Shown: positions 47,359 to 56,494, counted from the stretch's first letter. The stretch: 64,000 nucleotides of DNA from Shewanella halotolerans (GCF_019457535.1 NZ_CP080417.1:2046001-2110000), one strand, 5' to 3'. Notes: generated by a model from the sequence alone, not told the origin. Translations and numbers: made by a program.

Positions 47359-48285
47359 ATGAAGCTTAGCCACACGCCCGTAGAGAGCGTCTACCTTGGG
47401 GAGCACCAGGTCTATGTGAAGCGCGACGATCTGCTGCATCCTGAGTTTTCCGGTAATAAGGCGCGCAAGTTCGCCTATTTTCTCGAGAACGACTTTCCCT
47501 CTGTGAGGCAGCTGATTGGCTATGGCTCGCCTCAGGCTAACTCCCTCTATTCGCTCTCGGCCCTGGCTAAGCTCAAGGGGTGGCAGCTGGATTTCTACGT
47601 GGACCATCTCCCCAGTTATCTGACGGAGCACCCCTGCGGCAACTACCTAGGCGCGTTAAATAATGGCGCCAATGTCATAGATCTCTCCAGCAAGAGCGAC
47701 AGAGATGGCCTGAATAGCGATGCTTATATAAGGCAAAGGGTGTTGACGGGCAGCGATGAGCAGCTGTTTGTGCCAGAAGGGGGACGCTGCGCCTTTGCCG
47801 AGCCAGGCGTGGCCCAGCTAGCCGAGGAGATTGTTAGTTGGAAAAGCGCAGAGCATATTAGTGAGCTAGTGGTGTTTCTGCCATCGGGCACAGGCACCAC
47901 TGCGCTCTATCTGCAAAAACAGTTCTTAACCCTAGATCCCAGCATTGACGTCATGACCTGCGCCGTGGTGGGGGGCGATGATTATCTTAGGACGCAATTT
48001 TTAGAGCTTGAGCAGGATGCAGCGCTGCATCCTCAGATTGTCCCGGCAGCTAAGCGCTACCACTTTGGCAAGCTGTACCCTGAGTTCTATCAGATGTGGC
48101 ATGAACTTAAGTCGACGGGAATAGCGTTTGAGCTACTCTACGATCCTCTTGGCTGGCTGTGCCTCAAGCATCTCTGGCAACAGGGGTTAGATGTGCCCGT
48201 GCTCTATCTACACCAAGGGGGCCTGCTGGGAAATCAATCTATGCTGCCAAGGTATAGGCGAAAATTCGGTGAGCTAGAGAGATAA
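47359..48285 (+). CDS. PLP-dependent ACC deaminase / D-cysteine desulfhydrase-like enzyme
   Basis: 308 residues, fold type II. VKRDDLLHPEFSGNKARKF places the PLP lysine at residue 34; LPSGTGTTALYL is the phosphate-binding-like glycine loop. The family deaminates 1-aminocyclopropane-1-carboxylate or desulfhydrates D-cysteine; activity cannot be assigned from sequence. Sigma70-like region upstream not resolved. Confidence 0.85.
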   Translation: MKLSHTPVESVYLGEHQVYVKRDDLLHPEFSGNKARKFAYFLENDFPSVRQLIGYGSPQANSLYSLSALAKLKGWQLDFYVDHLPSYLTEHPCGNYLGALNNGANVIDLSSKSDRDGLNSDAYIRQRVLTGSDEQLFVPEGGRCAFAEPGVAQLAEEIVSWKSAEHISELVVFLPSGTGTTALYLQKQFLTLDPSIDVMTCAVVGGDDYLRTQFLELEQDAALHPQIVPAAKRYHFGKLYPEFYQMWHELKSTGIAFELLYDPLGWLCLKHLWQQGLDVPVLYLHQGGLLGNQSMLPRYRRKFGELER

Positions 48286-48289
48286 ATGT

Positions 48290-48423
48290 CATTTGGCCAG
48301 GTCGGTACCTGTGAAAGGGGTACAACCTGAGCCAAATGTTACCTGCTGAGTCGTTGACGAATGGGGTCAATCCTACTTGTTGCCTGGGCAACCTTCGATA
48401 CGTGTGAGAGGAGGTGTATCGAA
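48290..48423 (+). other. Three consecutive hairpins after the PLP-enzyme gene
   Basis: First: catttggc/gccaaatg (48290-48297/48331-48338), aggt/acct and gtacc/ggtac nested inside. Second: gttgcc/ggcaac (48379-48392). Third: ttcgatac/gtatcgaa (48394-48401/48416-48423). No T-run. The DNA strand of function is unknown. Confidence 0.55.
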
Positions 48424-48434
48424 TAGCGTGGGGG

Positions 48435-48608
48435 TTATTTGTTGCTTGAGAGCAACCATTTCATAAATTGCAGGGCGTCGGTGCGCTTAGCAAATGTTTG
48501 TTTGTTTTTTCCAAGACTATCGGTAAAAGCGATAGATGATTTGTTGACTGAAATTGAGTCCACCGGGAAGTTTACCGTGATCTCATGACCGTTAACTTTG
48601 TACGACAT
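48435..48608 (-). CDS. Small uncharacterised protein, 57 residues
   Basis: ATG at 48608 to TAA at 48435, preceded by AAGGAG (8 nt spacing). The protein begins MSYKVNGHEITVNFP and ends MKWLLSSNK, with a compact beta-rich then helical look. I do not recognise a family. The strong ribosome site and reading-frame length support a real gene that is too short for many annotation cut-offs. Confidence 0.7.
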   Translation of the reverse strand: MSYKVNGHEITVNFPVDSISVNKSSIAFTDSLGKNKQTFAKRTDALQFMKWLLSSNK

Positions 48609-49099
48609 AGGCCATACTCCTTATTACTGTGACTGCCTTGTGGCAGTAAAAATTTAACAAATAATAGATCCTTAGCTGTTGCGAAAGATGAATTAAATCC
48701 TTCCTGAGACTACCCAGCCTAATTTAAATAATCAAGTGATCTGCCTCGAGAAAGCCGTTGCTTGGGCCCTAAATGGGGGCTTTTCACCGGATTGGACACA
48801 GTAAATCATTAATAAATGACAATAGTGTGACGAGATAACTGCGAGTTGTTGAAGCGATGACTATGTAATGACTTAGAGTCTAGCGATGCAAAACTTGTAG
48901 GCAGAAAAACTAACAGCAGGGTACTGCAGAAGGTAGGCATTATAAGCTTGGATGCGAACTTGTCAATATTTAATCAATTCTGTCGCTTTGAGCTCGCCCA
49001 TGGCGATGAAAAGGCCCATTCCTGCCTAGCTTTCTACTGTGCAATTTAGGAATAAATGCTAATATTTCTAGGCGCTTGTTAACAATTAAGGGGACTGGG
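48609..49099. other. 491-bp region before the MscS gene
   Basis: No convincing gene. It is AT-rich with a possible weak hairpin near 48766-48783. Taagggg precedes the mscS ATG. Confidence 0.4.
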
Positions 49100-50713
49100 A
49101 TGCGCTTTGTTGTTTGGCAGTTTATGGTGGTGATGAGCTTGTTTGTCGGCAGTGCTTGGAGCGCTGCGCCAAATAGTCTGGTGGGGGCCTTAAGTGATGC
49201 CGCCGCCGATAGTAGCCAGAGCCAATTTGTGCGCTCGGTTGACCACTATGATTACAAGGATAGCCTGCAGCGTGATACCCCTAGGGGCACGGTAGAAGGC
49301 TTTATGGCGGCGGCTTACGAGCAGGATTATGAGAAGGCGGCAGAATATCTGGATCTGCGCTACCTGCCCGAGGGGATGTCGGCAAAGAAAGGCGCCGAAT
49401 ATGCCAAGCAGCTGCAGCTGATCATAGAGCGTAATCTCTGGCTCGACCTGGGACAGCTTAACGATACTCCACTTGGGCAGGATAACGATCAGCTTCCCGC
49501 CTATCGGGATCTCTTTGGTCGGGTAGCGCTGCAAAGCGATCAGATAGCCCTCTATCTACAGCGGGTGCCCAGTGAAGGCGGCACTATTTGGAAAGTCTCT
49601 AATGCCACCGTGGCTAAGGTGCCTCAGCTCTATCAAAATCTGGGCTATGGGCCTGTGGCAGAATGGTTTGTTAATCATATCCCCGACGGACGCTGGTTTA
49701 ATGTCAACCTGTGGGAATGGAGCCTGCTGCTGGCGTATCTGATCACCGCATTTCTGGTGATGGTGCCCATTACCTGGATCATCAAGCGCGTGATCTTGCT
49801 AACCCAATATGAGCTTAAAGAGGAGCTGGCCTATATCGTCGCCGGGCCATTGCGTTTGCTGGCGGCCGTGCTATTGGTCAGAGCCTGGGTGTCTCACAGC
49901 AGCATCTCACCGGCGGCAATTGAGATGATAGATACCGGCTTTCTGTTGGTGTCGGCCATCATCTGGTTTGGCTGGAGCGCCATGGGGATCTTCCAGCAGG
50001 GCCTGAAGAAACGCTGGAAAGAGCAGGGTAAAGATCAGGCCGCCTCCCTGCTGCGGCCGCTGACTAATTTCCTGCGGGTGATCTTCGTGATCATGGCGGT
50101 GCTGTTATGGCTAGAACACCTGGGCTTTAACGCCAGCGCCATCATCGCCGGTATGGGCATAGGGGGCATCGCCATCGCGCTCGCCTCCAAGCAGTCGATT
50201 GAGAACTTTATCGGCACAATTACCCTCTATTCGGCGGCGCCGATTAAGGTGGGCAACCTGTGTAAATTTGGTAGCATTAGCGGCACGGTCGAGGAGATTG
50301 GCCTGCGCTGCACTCAGATCCGCACTCTGGACAGGACGCTTATTCATGTGCCCAACGCCAAGTTAGTGGAGATGGAGATCGAAAACATCTCCCAGCGCGA
50401 GAAGATCCGTTTCAAGGCGGATATTCGCCTCGATTATGCAGTGACCACCTCGGAGCAGCTTAAGGCGATTGTCGCCGAGATTAAAGCCATGCTCGAAGAG
50501 CATGAGCTGGTGCTCAAAGAGCCCCTCAGGGTCACCTTTAAGGGCTTCGGTCTCCATGGTCTACAGGTTAATGTGCTGGCCTATATCGGCACTAAGAGTT
50601 TTCCCACCTTCCAGTTGGCATCGGAAGAGTTACATTTAAAAATCATGGATATAGTGGTGAAGAATGGCTCTCGCATCGTGCCGGTGGCACCTGTTGCCCT
50701 GAATAATGGCTAA
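49100..50713 (+). CDS. MscS-family mechanosensitive channel
   Basis: 537 residues from ATG 49100 (aagggg upstream; a TTG 24 bases earlier is possible). Signal peptide, a soluble N-terminal domain (about 25-200), several membrane helices, then the MscS pore and beta domain with AGMGIGGIAIALASKQSIENF and TLIHVPNAKLVEMEIEN. Protects against osmotic downshock. Expressed alone. Confidence 0.92.
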   Translation: MRFVVWQFMVVMSLFVGSAWSAAPNSLVGALSDAAADSSQSQFVRSVDHYDYKDSLQRDTPRGTVEGFMAAAYEQDYEKAAEYLDLRYLPEGMSAKKGAEYAKQLQLIIERNLWLDLGQLNDTPLGQDNDQLPAYRDLFGRVALQSDQIALYLQRVPSEGGTIWKVSNATVAKVPQLYQNLGYGPVAEWFVNHIPDGRWFNVNLWEWSLLLAYLITAFLVMVPITWIIKRVILLTQYELKEELAYIVAGPLRLLAAVLLVRAWVSHSSISPAAIEMIDTGFLLVSAIIWFGWSAMGIFQQGLKKRWKEQGKDQAASLLRPLTNFLRVIFVIMAVLLWLEHLGFNASAIIAGMGIGGIAIALASKQSIENFIGTITLYSAAPIKVGNLCKFGSISGTVEEIGLRCTQIRTLDRTLIHVPNAKLVEMEIENISQREKIRFKADIRLDYAVTTSEQLKAIVAEIKAMLEEHELVLKEPLRVTFKGFGLHGLQVNVLAYIGTKSFPTFQLASEELHLKIMDIVVKNGSRIVPVAPVALNNG

Positions 50714-50821
50714 ATGTTAAAGCTGTGATCTCTGGGTCTTGATGTTGGCTCGAAATCCGGGGATCATGGCTATAATTAATGGCGTATCGCGTCCATCACA
50801 TCATGACGTAGTGAGAATTGT

Positions 50822-51775
50822 ATGGCTAAAGTGCTAGAGAGTGTCGATCAACGTACCCAGTTGGTTGGCGAAAACCGTCTCGAGCTGCTGCTGTTTCGTA
50901 TCAATGCGACGCAGCTTTTTGCGATCAATGTGTTTAAGGTCAAAGAGGTGGTCAAGCTGCCTAAACTGAGCGCTTTGCCCGGTAGTCATCCTAGCATCAA
51001 GGGGGTCGCCAACATTCGTGGCACCTCGATCCCCGTCATCGATCTTCGCGCCGCTATCGGCTTTCAGCCCATGAATAGCGATCAGGAAGCTAACCTTATC
51101 ATCACCGAATATAACCGCAGCGTGCAGGGCTTTATGGTGGGCAAGGTCGACCATATCATCAATATGACCTGGAGCGACATCATGCCGCCGCCAAAGAGCA
51201 CCGGCAGTCACAACTATCTGACCGCCATCACTAAGGTGGAGGTGGATGGTGCGACGCGTTTGGTCTCCATTATCGATGTGGAGAAGGTGCTGGCGGAAAT
51301 CGTTCACTATGATATCGCCATCTCGGATGGGGTGTTAGATGAGGCCTTGGTGGACAAGATGATAGGGCGCAAGATCTTGATCGCCGATGACTCGGCCACG
51401 GCTCGCCGTCAGGTGAAAGACACGCTAGCGCCACTGGGTATCGAGGTGATTGAGACCTCCGATGGTCTGCAGGCGCTTAAGCTGTTGAAGCGCTGGTGCG
51501 ATGAGGGCCGCGATATCAACCAAGAGATACTCATGCTGATCACCGACGCCGAGATGCCCGAGATGGACGGCTATCGTCTCACCTATGAGGTACGCAAAGA
51601 CAAGCGTATGGCCAATCTCTTTATTACCCTCAACACCTCACTGAGTGGCAGCTTTAATAATGCCATGGTGGAGAAGGTGGGGTGCGATCGCTTTATCTCA
51701 AAATTCCAGCCGGATCTGCTGGTGGATGTGGTGCAGGAGCGTCTACGTACTCAGTTGCCCGAACAGGTAAATTAA
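50822..51775 (+). CDS. cheV: Chemotaxis coupling protein CheV
   Basis: 317 residues: CheW-like domain (about 15-165), then a receiver domain (about 185-310) with ADDSATARRQVKD, the phospho-acceptor Asp about 242 in ITDAEMPEMDGY, and a conserved Lys in FISKFQPD. Couples receptors to CheA and adapts by phosphorylation. No other che gene is adjacent. Confidence 0.93.
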   Translation: MAKVLESVDQRTQLVGENRLELLLFRINATQLFAINVFKVKEVVKLPKLSALPGSHPSIKGVANIRGTSIPVIDLRAAIGFQPMNSDQEANLIITEYNRSVQGFMVGKVDHIINMTWSDIMPPPKSTGSHNYLTAITKVEVDGATRLVSIIDVEKVLAEIVHYDIAISDGVLDEALVDKMIGRKILIADDSATARRQVKDTLAPLGIEVIETSDGLQALKLLKRWCDEGRDINQEILMLITDAEMPEMDGYRLTYEVRKDKRMANLFITLNTSLSGSFNNAMVEKVGCDRFISKFQPDLLVDVVQERLRTQLPEQVN

Positions 51776-51803
51776 GCGGAAAGCTTTTAGTACTATTAGC
51801 TTT

Positions 51804-51893
51804 TCATCGCCTAGTTATTCAAGGTCCAACTATTCATCGTCTAGCGAATCATTGTCTATCGAATCATTGCCTATAGAGTCATGGTTGAGTGTC
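51804..51893 (+). repeat. 15-bp tandem array (6 units) at the end of an uncharacterised gene
   Basis: Units start at 51804, 51819, 51834, 51849, 51864 and 51879 (tcatcgtctagcgaa, tcattgtctatcgaa and variants). The array includes the stop codon of the minus-strand gene at 51830, so its C-terminus is DSIG-NDSID-NDSLD pentapeptide repeats. Confidence 0.9.
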
Positions 51894-52528
51894 TGCTCGG
51901 CAAGGATATCTCGCAATACCTGACGCTTGACCACGGCGGTGGAGACGATATTGATCCTGGCGATGCGCACCGCGTAACCGAAACGGTCGCGGCCGACGGC
52001 AGCCAGCAATTGATGCAGGAAGGCCTTATCCAGCCCCAGCATCTTGGCGTAATGTTCGACTGCCTTGGCCAGAGAGGAAAATTGCACGCCATCGAACTCA
52101 AAACCGCCGCCAAAACCTGCGGTGTCGAGTGGGATCCCCTTGAGGCTGAGAGGCCAGGGCGCAACGCTCACCCGCTCTTTGGCGACTTGATACATAAACC
52201 AGGCGCTCTTCTTAAAGCCTTCGAACACCTTACAGCTAAAGTCCGACTCTTCGAGCTCCTCTTGGGTCCAGTTTTCGCCTATGGCCAAGTGTTTAGCGTA
52301 GCGGCGCATTAACTCGTCTTTAACTGCGCTGTGGCAGTCCCAGATGGAGCTGAGAGGGGCCTTTTCGGCGATCTGCAGGCATTCTTTACAGGCGGGAACC
52401 GCTAGCGAGGGGTGAGGGCAATGGCCCAAGGCGTGATAGTCAAACTGATGAGCACAGGGCTCAGCGCAGAACCAGCAGGTATGGCGTCTGTCGAAAGGGA
52501 TGTCGACCAGGGGTAGGCTTGCAGACAA
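51830..52528 (-). CDS. Uncharacterised protein with an N-terminal Cys/His zinc site
   Basis: 232 residues. N-terminal CWFCAEPC, then HALGH and CKECL suggest a zinc-binding domain (about 18-50). The rest is not recognised. The C-terminus is extended by pentapeptide repeats encoded by a 15-bp tandem array. Likely cytoplasmic. Its start is 57 bp after the DUF2750 stop on the same strand, a probable operon. Confidence 0.7.
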   Translation of the reverse strand: MSASLPLVDIPFDRRHTCWFCAEPCAHQFDYHALGHCPHPSLAVPACKECLQIAEKAPLSSIWDCHSAVKDELMRRYAKHLAIGENWTQEELEESDFSCKVFEGFKKSAWFMYQVAKERVSVAPWPLSLKGIPLDTAGFGGGFEFDGVQFSSLAKAVEHYAKMLGLDKAFLHQLLAAVGRDRFGYAVRIARINIVSTAVVKRQVLRDILAEQTLNHDSIGNDSIDNDSLDDE

Positions 52529-52585
52529 GGGCTATCCCCTGTCTGCTAACTGGCTTAAGCGCATATTACAGCGCAACCTCAGGGC

Positions 52586-52960
52586 TTACTCTTGCTCTAT
52601 GTCGACCAGGCTCTTGGCCAGTGTGATAGGGTCGAGCTCCAGGCATTCCTGCTCGGCGACCCAGTCGATACCCACTAATACGCCGTCATCGTGCAGGTCT
52701 TGAATCCAATATTCCAGCAGCTCTTCCAGTGGAATGGGAGCTGGCTGATAATCCTGCCATTCTTCAGTGCAGTGTACCTTGGCCTGTGCTTCGCTAGACC
52801 ATAGCGGCATCACATCCGTCTCTTCATATTCTGACGAGTCACACACGACCCAACCTTCGCCGGTTTCATCTTGCAGGCCCCAAACGGCTTGCTGCTCTTT
52901 TACGTTGTCGATAAAGCTTGCTAAAACGGGACTATTGTCTGTCATTTGAGTGTCTGTCAT
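52586..52960 (-). CDS. DUF2750 protein
   Basis: 124 residues from ATG 52960, with AGAGAA upstream; longer in-frame starts exist but lack support. ASFIDNVKEQQAVWGLQDETGEGWVV and WIQDLHDDGVLVGIDW match DUF2750. Acidic, cytoplasmic, function unknown. It precedes the zinc-site gene. Confidence 0.8.
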   Translation of the reverse strand: MTDTQMTDNSPVLASFIDNVKEQQAVWGLQDETGEGWVVCDSSEYEETDVMPLWSSEAQAKVHCTEEWQDYQPAPIPLEELLEYWIQDLHDDGVLVGIDWVAEQECLELDPITLAKSLVDIEQE

Positions 52961-53214
52961 GTGAGTTCTCTTAGAGTGAGTAAAATCGAGCCCATTATAC
53001 GCGATGTGGCTAACGAGCCAAGCGCTAGGTGAAGTGATCAGCCCACTATTTATTCGCTCATGGGACAAACTGGTCTTAGTTCGAATAATTAATCATAAAT
53101 CATTTAGTATAAGTGCCTCGAGTCGTTATCATGTCTGGGGAAGGTCTGGTTTCTCACCGGTTGCAGATCATTAAGTTTCTTATTTTTTAGCCGTTTTCTC
53201 TTGGAGTCTCTATT

Positions 53215-54402
53215 TTGAAAAAATTGCTCACCTTTGCATCCCTGATCCTGGCAACCGGCTTGCCAAGCCTTAGCGTGCTCGCCCAAGATTTCGATACCTG
53301 TGTCAGCGCACTCAAACAGAAGGCACTCGCCGCCGGAGTGTCGAGCAAGACGGTAGAAGAGGGTCTGGGTCAGGTGAAGTTTGTGACCAGGGTGATTGAG
53401 CTGGATAAGAAGCAGCCGGAATTTAGTCAGACCTTCGATAACTATTTCTCCAAGCGGGTTACCGACTGGCGGGTTCAGGAGGGGAGGCGTCTGCTTAAGC
53501 AGCATGGCCCGCTGCTGCATAAGTTGCAGCAAGAATATGGCATACCGCCTCAGTATCTGGTGGCCTTCTGGGGACTTGAGACCAATTTCGGCTCCTATAA
53601 AGGCAAGATGCCGGTGATAGACTCGCTGACAACCCTTGCTTGCGATCCGAGACGTAGCGACTATTTTACCGGCGAATTGATTCAGGCCTTGAAGCTCAAA
53701 GAGGCCTACCAATTTGATAACGCCCAGATGCAAGGCTCTTGGGCCGGCGCCATGGGGCACACTCAATTTATGCCCTCGGCCTATGCAAAGTATGCGGTGG
53801 ACGCCGACGGTGACGGCAAGGCAGATCTGTTTAACAGCACTGAGGATGCTTTATCCTCGGCGGCTAACTTCTTGAATAATCTGGGTTGGATGCGCAACGA
53901 GCGTTGGGGCCGCGAGGTCTCGCTGCCAAAGGATTATGATTTTCGCCACCTTGGGCGTAACGATAAACAAAGTTTAACGACCTGGGCCGGTTTGGGGATC
54001 ACTCAGGCCAACGGCCACGCGCTGTCGACTCCCGACATGCAAGCCGCCCTCTATCTTCCGGCTGGGCATACTGGGCCAGCATTCTTAGGTTATGGCAACT
54101 TCGATGTGATCATGCGCTGGAACCGCTCAGAGTTTTACGCCATCGCCGTCGGGCATCTGGCCGATCGCATCAATGGTGGTGCTCGCCTGCATGTGGCGCC
54201 GCCGAAACATGACAACATTAGCCGCGACAAGCTTAAGCAGTTGCAGGCCAAACTCAACGAGAAGGGCTATGAGGTGGGTAAGCCTGATGGCGTGCTTGGG
54301 GTCAACTCCCGCGCTGGCCTACAGGCCTTTCAGCGCAGTGTTGGTCTGGTGGCCGACGGATTTCCAAGCGATGAGACCTTCAGCGCCCTGGGCATCAAAT
54401 AG
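53215..54402 (+). CDS. mltB: Lytic murein transglycosylase, MltB-like
   Basis: 395 residues starting at TTG 53215 (ttggag upstream); there is no better Met before the signal peptide. GH103 domain with catalytic Glu about 122 in AFWGLETNFG, and GAMGHTQFMPSAY. A C-terminal peptidoglycan-binding_1 domain (about 330-395, LKQLQAKLNEKGYEVG). No lipobox, so exported rather than lipoprotein-type MltB. Cleaves peptidoglycan to 1,6-anhydromuropeptides. Confidence 0.88.
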   Translation: MKKLLTFASLILATGLPSLSVLAQDFDTCVSALKQKALAAGVSSKTVEEGLGQVKFVTRVIELDKKQPEFSQTFDNYFSKRVTDWRVQEGRRLLKQHGPLLHKLQQEYGIPPQYLVAFWGLETNFGSYKGKMPVIDSLTTLACDPRRSDYFTGELIQALKLKEAYQFDNAQMQGSWAGAMGHTQFMPSAYAKYAVDADGDGKADLFNSTEDALSSAANFLNNLGWMRNERWGREVSLPKDYDFRHLGRNDKQSLTTWAGLGITQANGHALSTPDMQAALYLPAGHTGPAFLGYGNFDVIMRWNRSEFYAIAVGHLADRINGGARLHVAPPKHDNISRDKLKQLQAKLNEKGYEVGKPDGVLGVNSRAGLQAFQRSVGLVADGFPSDETFSALGIK

Positions 54403-54453
54403 TGCTAACCATTATGATTGCATCTCGATAAAAATTACATTAGCTTAAGACGT

Positions 54454-54482
54454 TGGCCGGGCAGTTTGCTCGGCCATTTGTT
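54454..54482 (+). terminator. mltB-like terminator (weak)
   Basis: Tggccg and cggcca pair across an 11-nt loop, followed by tttgtt. Confidence 0.5.
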
Positions 54483-54497
54483 AATGACAACATTTTT

Positions 54498-54659
54498 ATA
54501 CCAATCGTAGTAAATAACTGATCATGCTAGCTTGTTAAAACGTCCGATAACGGTGTTATTATTTTTGATTGTAGAATAACTACTTATCAAAAAATTCTGC
54601 CTTGTTCTCGGCTGTTTTTCCTGCGCTATTTCTGATCACTTACTTACCGTGATTGGTAT
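54498..54659. mobile_element. MITE-like element upstream of the WYL regulator
   Basis: 27-base inverted repeats at 54498-54524 and 54633-54659 agree at about 22 positions, starting ataccaatc and ending gattggtat. The inside is AT-rich and non-coding. I recall this sequence type as common in Shewanella genomes. A clear target duplication is not visible. Confidence 0.65.
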
Positions 54660-54685
54660 GACGAGTGGCAATAAAAGGTAGCAAT

Positions 54686-55558
54686 ATGGATGCGATGGAG
54701 AGTTTGTCCTTTGCCCAGCGGCAACGTCTGGCGTTTATCGACTTTAGTTTGCAGTATTTCGGCCAGGTATCGCGCCAGGACTTGATCGCCAAATTCGCCA
54801 CAGGCCTGGCGGCGGCGACCCGGGATTTCGCCAGCTATCGCGATCTGGCGCCCCACAACATGGAGTTGGTGCATCAGACCAAACGCTATCACAGGCGCGC
54901 CGAATTTACCCCCCTGTTTGACCATGATCCCGAGGCGATCCTCCATGGATTGGCCAATGGCTTCGGCGATGGGCTATCCCATCCGGTGACGCCAAGTAGT
55001 GTCTGTCTGGATGCGGTGCAGCTCATTCATCCCGATACCAATATTATCGCCGCCGTGATGCGCGCTATCGCCCACAAGCAGGCGATATCCGTGACCTATG
55101 TGTCCGTGTCATCGGGGGAAACTCAAAGAGAGCTGGTGCCGCACACCCTGGTGAATAACGGACAGCGCTGGCATGTGCGCTGTTTCGATCGCACCCATCA
55201 GGTGTTTACCGACTTTGTGGTGACCCGTTTTAAGGCGGTAAGCCAGAGCGCCACCGAGCCTTTCGACCATGAGCTGCAAGATAAGGATAGCTACTGGCAG
55301 AAGTTGGTTTCTCTGGTGTTGATCCCCCATCCCAGCCTGAAGCATCCCGAGGCGATTGCGCTGGACTATCAGATGAGCGAGGGGGAATTGGTGCTCAGTT
55401 GCCGCGCCGCCTTAGCCGGTTATCTGCTGCGCCAGTGGAGCGTCGACTGCTCGGTCCAGCATCAGATCCGCAGCGGCGTCTGTCAGCTGGCGCTTAAGAA
55501 TCACGCCATCTTAAGCGAGATAGAGCATCTGGCCATAGTGCCGGGCGCCAAGGCATAA
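54686..55558 (+). CDS. WYL-domain regulator, BrxR/CapW-like
   Basis: 290 residues from ATG 54686 (aaggt 7 nt upstream). N-terminal winged helix with FSLQYFGQVSRQDLIAKF and ATRDFASYRDLAP, a WYL domain with RWHVRCFDRTHQVFTDFVVTRF (in two parts), and a C-terminal WCX-like domain. This layout matches BrxR/CapW regulators, which repress BREX or CBASS defence genes until infection. Here no defence operon is next to it; slyD follows. So it is an orphan or controls other genes. A MITE lies 26 bp upstream of the start. Confidence 0.8.
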   Translation: MDAMESLSFAQRQRLAFIDFSLQYFGQVSRQDLIAKFATGLAAATRDFASYRDLAPHNMELVHQTKRYHRRAEFTPLFDHDPEAILHGLANGFGDGLSHPVTPSSVCLDAVQLIHPDTNIIAAVMRAIAHKQAISVTYVSVSSGETQRELVPHTLVNNGQRWHVRCFDRTHQVFTDFVVTRFKAVSQSATEPFDHELQDKDSYWQKLVSLVLIPHPSLKHPEAIALDYQMSEGELVLSCRAALAGYLLRQWSVDCSVQHQIRSGVCQLALKNHAILSEIEHLAIVPGAKA

Positions 55559-55632
55559 CAGGCGTAGCGCCTCGGAGGAAGTTTTGCTAAGCTTCGCCCA
55601 CTTGATGAAAAGAGACTAACTAAGGACGCTTG

Positions 55633-56115
55633 ATGAGCATTAAAGACGATATGGTCGTGCAGTTTAACTACACCTTACGCGATGAAGCAGGTGAAGTGCT
55701 CGAAACCAACGAAGGATTAGATCCTATTGCCTACTTACATGGGCATGACAACATGATGCTTGGCGTCGAGAAGGCGATGGAAGGTAAGGCTGTGGGTGAG
55801 AAGTTTTCTGTGACCCTGCCACCGGAAGAAACCTATGGCGTGCGTAACGAAAACGGCGAGCAGCGCGTGTCTATTAAGCATCTGCAAGGCGCAAAAGTGT
55901 GGAAGCCTGGTATGCGCGCCATCATCAGCACTGACCAGGGCCAGCGCCAGGTGACAGTACTCAAGGTGGGCAAGTTTATGGCGACCGTGGATATCAACCA
56001 TCCACTGGCTGGCCGCGAGCTGACTTTCGATCTTGAGGTTGTCGACGCGCGCGAGGCGACTGCAGAAGAGATCGCCCACGGTCACGCCCATGGCGTCGGC
56101 GGTCACCACCACTAG
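55633..56115 (+). CDS. slyD: FKBP-type peptidyl-prolyl isomerase SlyD
   Basis: 160 residues from ATG 55633 (aagga upstream). FKBP domain with YTLRDEAGEVLETNEG, HGHDNMMLGVEKAMEG and an insert-in-flap, then a His-rich tail HGHAHGVGGHHH that binds nickel. Cytoplasmic chaperone/isomerase, also involved in hydrogenase nickel loading. Shorter metal tail than E. coli SlyD. Confidence 0.94.
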   Translation: MSIKDDMVVQFNYTLRDEAGEVLETNEGLDPIAYLHGHDNMMLGVEKAMEGKAVGEKFSVTLPPEETYGVRNENGEQRVSIKHLQGAKVWKPGMRAIISTDQGQRQVTVLKVGKFMATVDINHPLAGRELTFDLEVVDAREATAEEIAHGHAHGVGGHHH

Positions 56116-56160
56116 AATGGTCACGGCCACTAGACTAGTGGCGAGTACCTGAATAACCAT

Positions 56161-56188
56161 AGAGACCCGGGCTTTCCTGGGTCTTTGC
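56161..56188 (+). terminator. slyD terminator (weak T-tail)
   Basis: Agacccgg pairs with cctgggtct (one G-T), loop of 6, followed by tttg. Confidence 0.6.
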
Positions 56189-56210
56189 ATATCTAACGGG
56201 GAAGTAAGCT

Positions 56211-56435
56211 GTGGTCATTGAATTTTCAGGGGGGCGGATAATCGTCTCGCCCCAAGAGGTGCTGGTAAAACTCACCACAGGTGTCAGCCTCTTTGCCATG
56301 GCCGATGATCTACGCCTGCTCAGCGCGGGCAACATCATGGTGGCCGATGCGGGCGCGGTGCGTTGGCACCTTAGCTTAGACGATGCAAATCAGCTAGGTG
56401 ATATCGCCGAGAGTCTCGGTATCGATATCGCCTAG
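56211..56435 (+). CDS. DUF3389-like small protein
   Basis: 74 residues from GTG 56211. MVIEFSGGRIIVSPQE, NIMVADAGAVRWHLSLDDANQL agree with what I recall of DUF3389. Cytoplasmic, function unknown. Likely downstream of slyD but after its terminator. Confidence 0.65.
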   Translation: MVIEFSGGRIIVSPQEVLVKLTTGVSLFAMADDLRLLSAGNIMVADAGAVRWHLSLDDANQLGDIAESLGIDIA

Positions 56436-56494
56436 GCAAGATTGACTTCTACTTCATCAGTTGCTGCCGATGCCGCCCGTTAACGGCCATGTTT

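Noticed and set aside
53104..53766. Antisense open frame opposite the MltB-like gene
   Set aside because: Overlaps conserved catalytic sequence on the other strand and is not protein-like.
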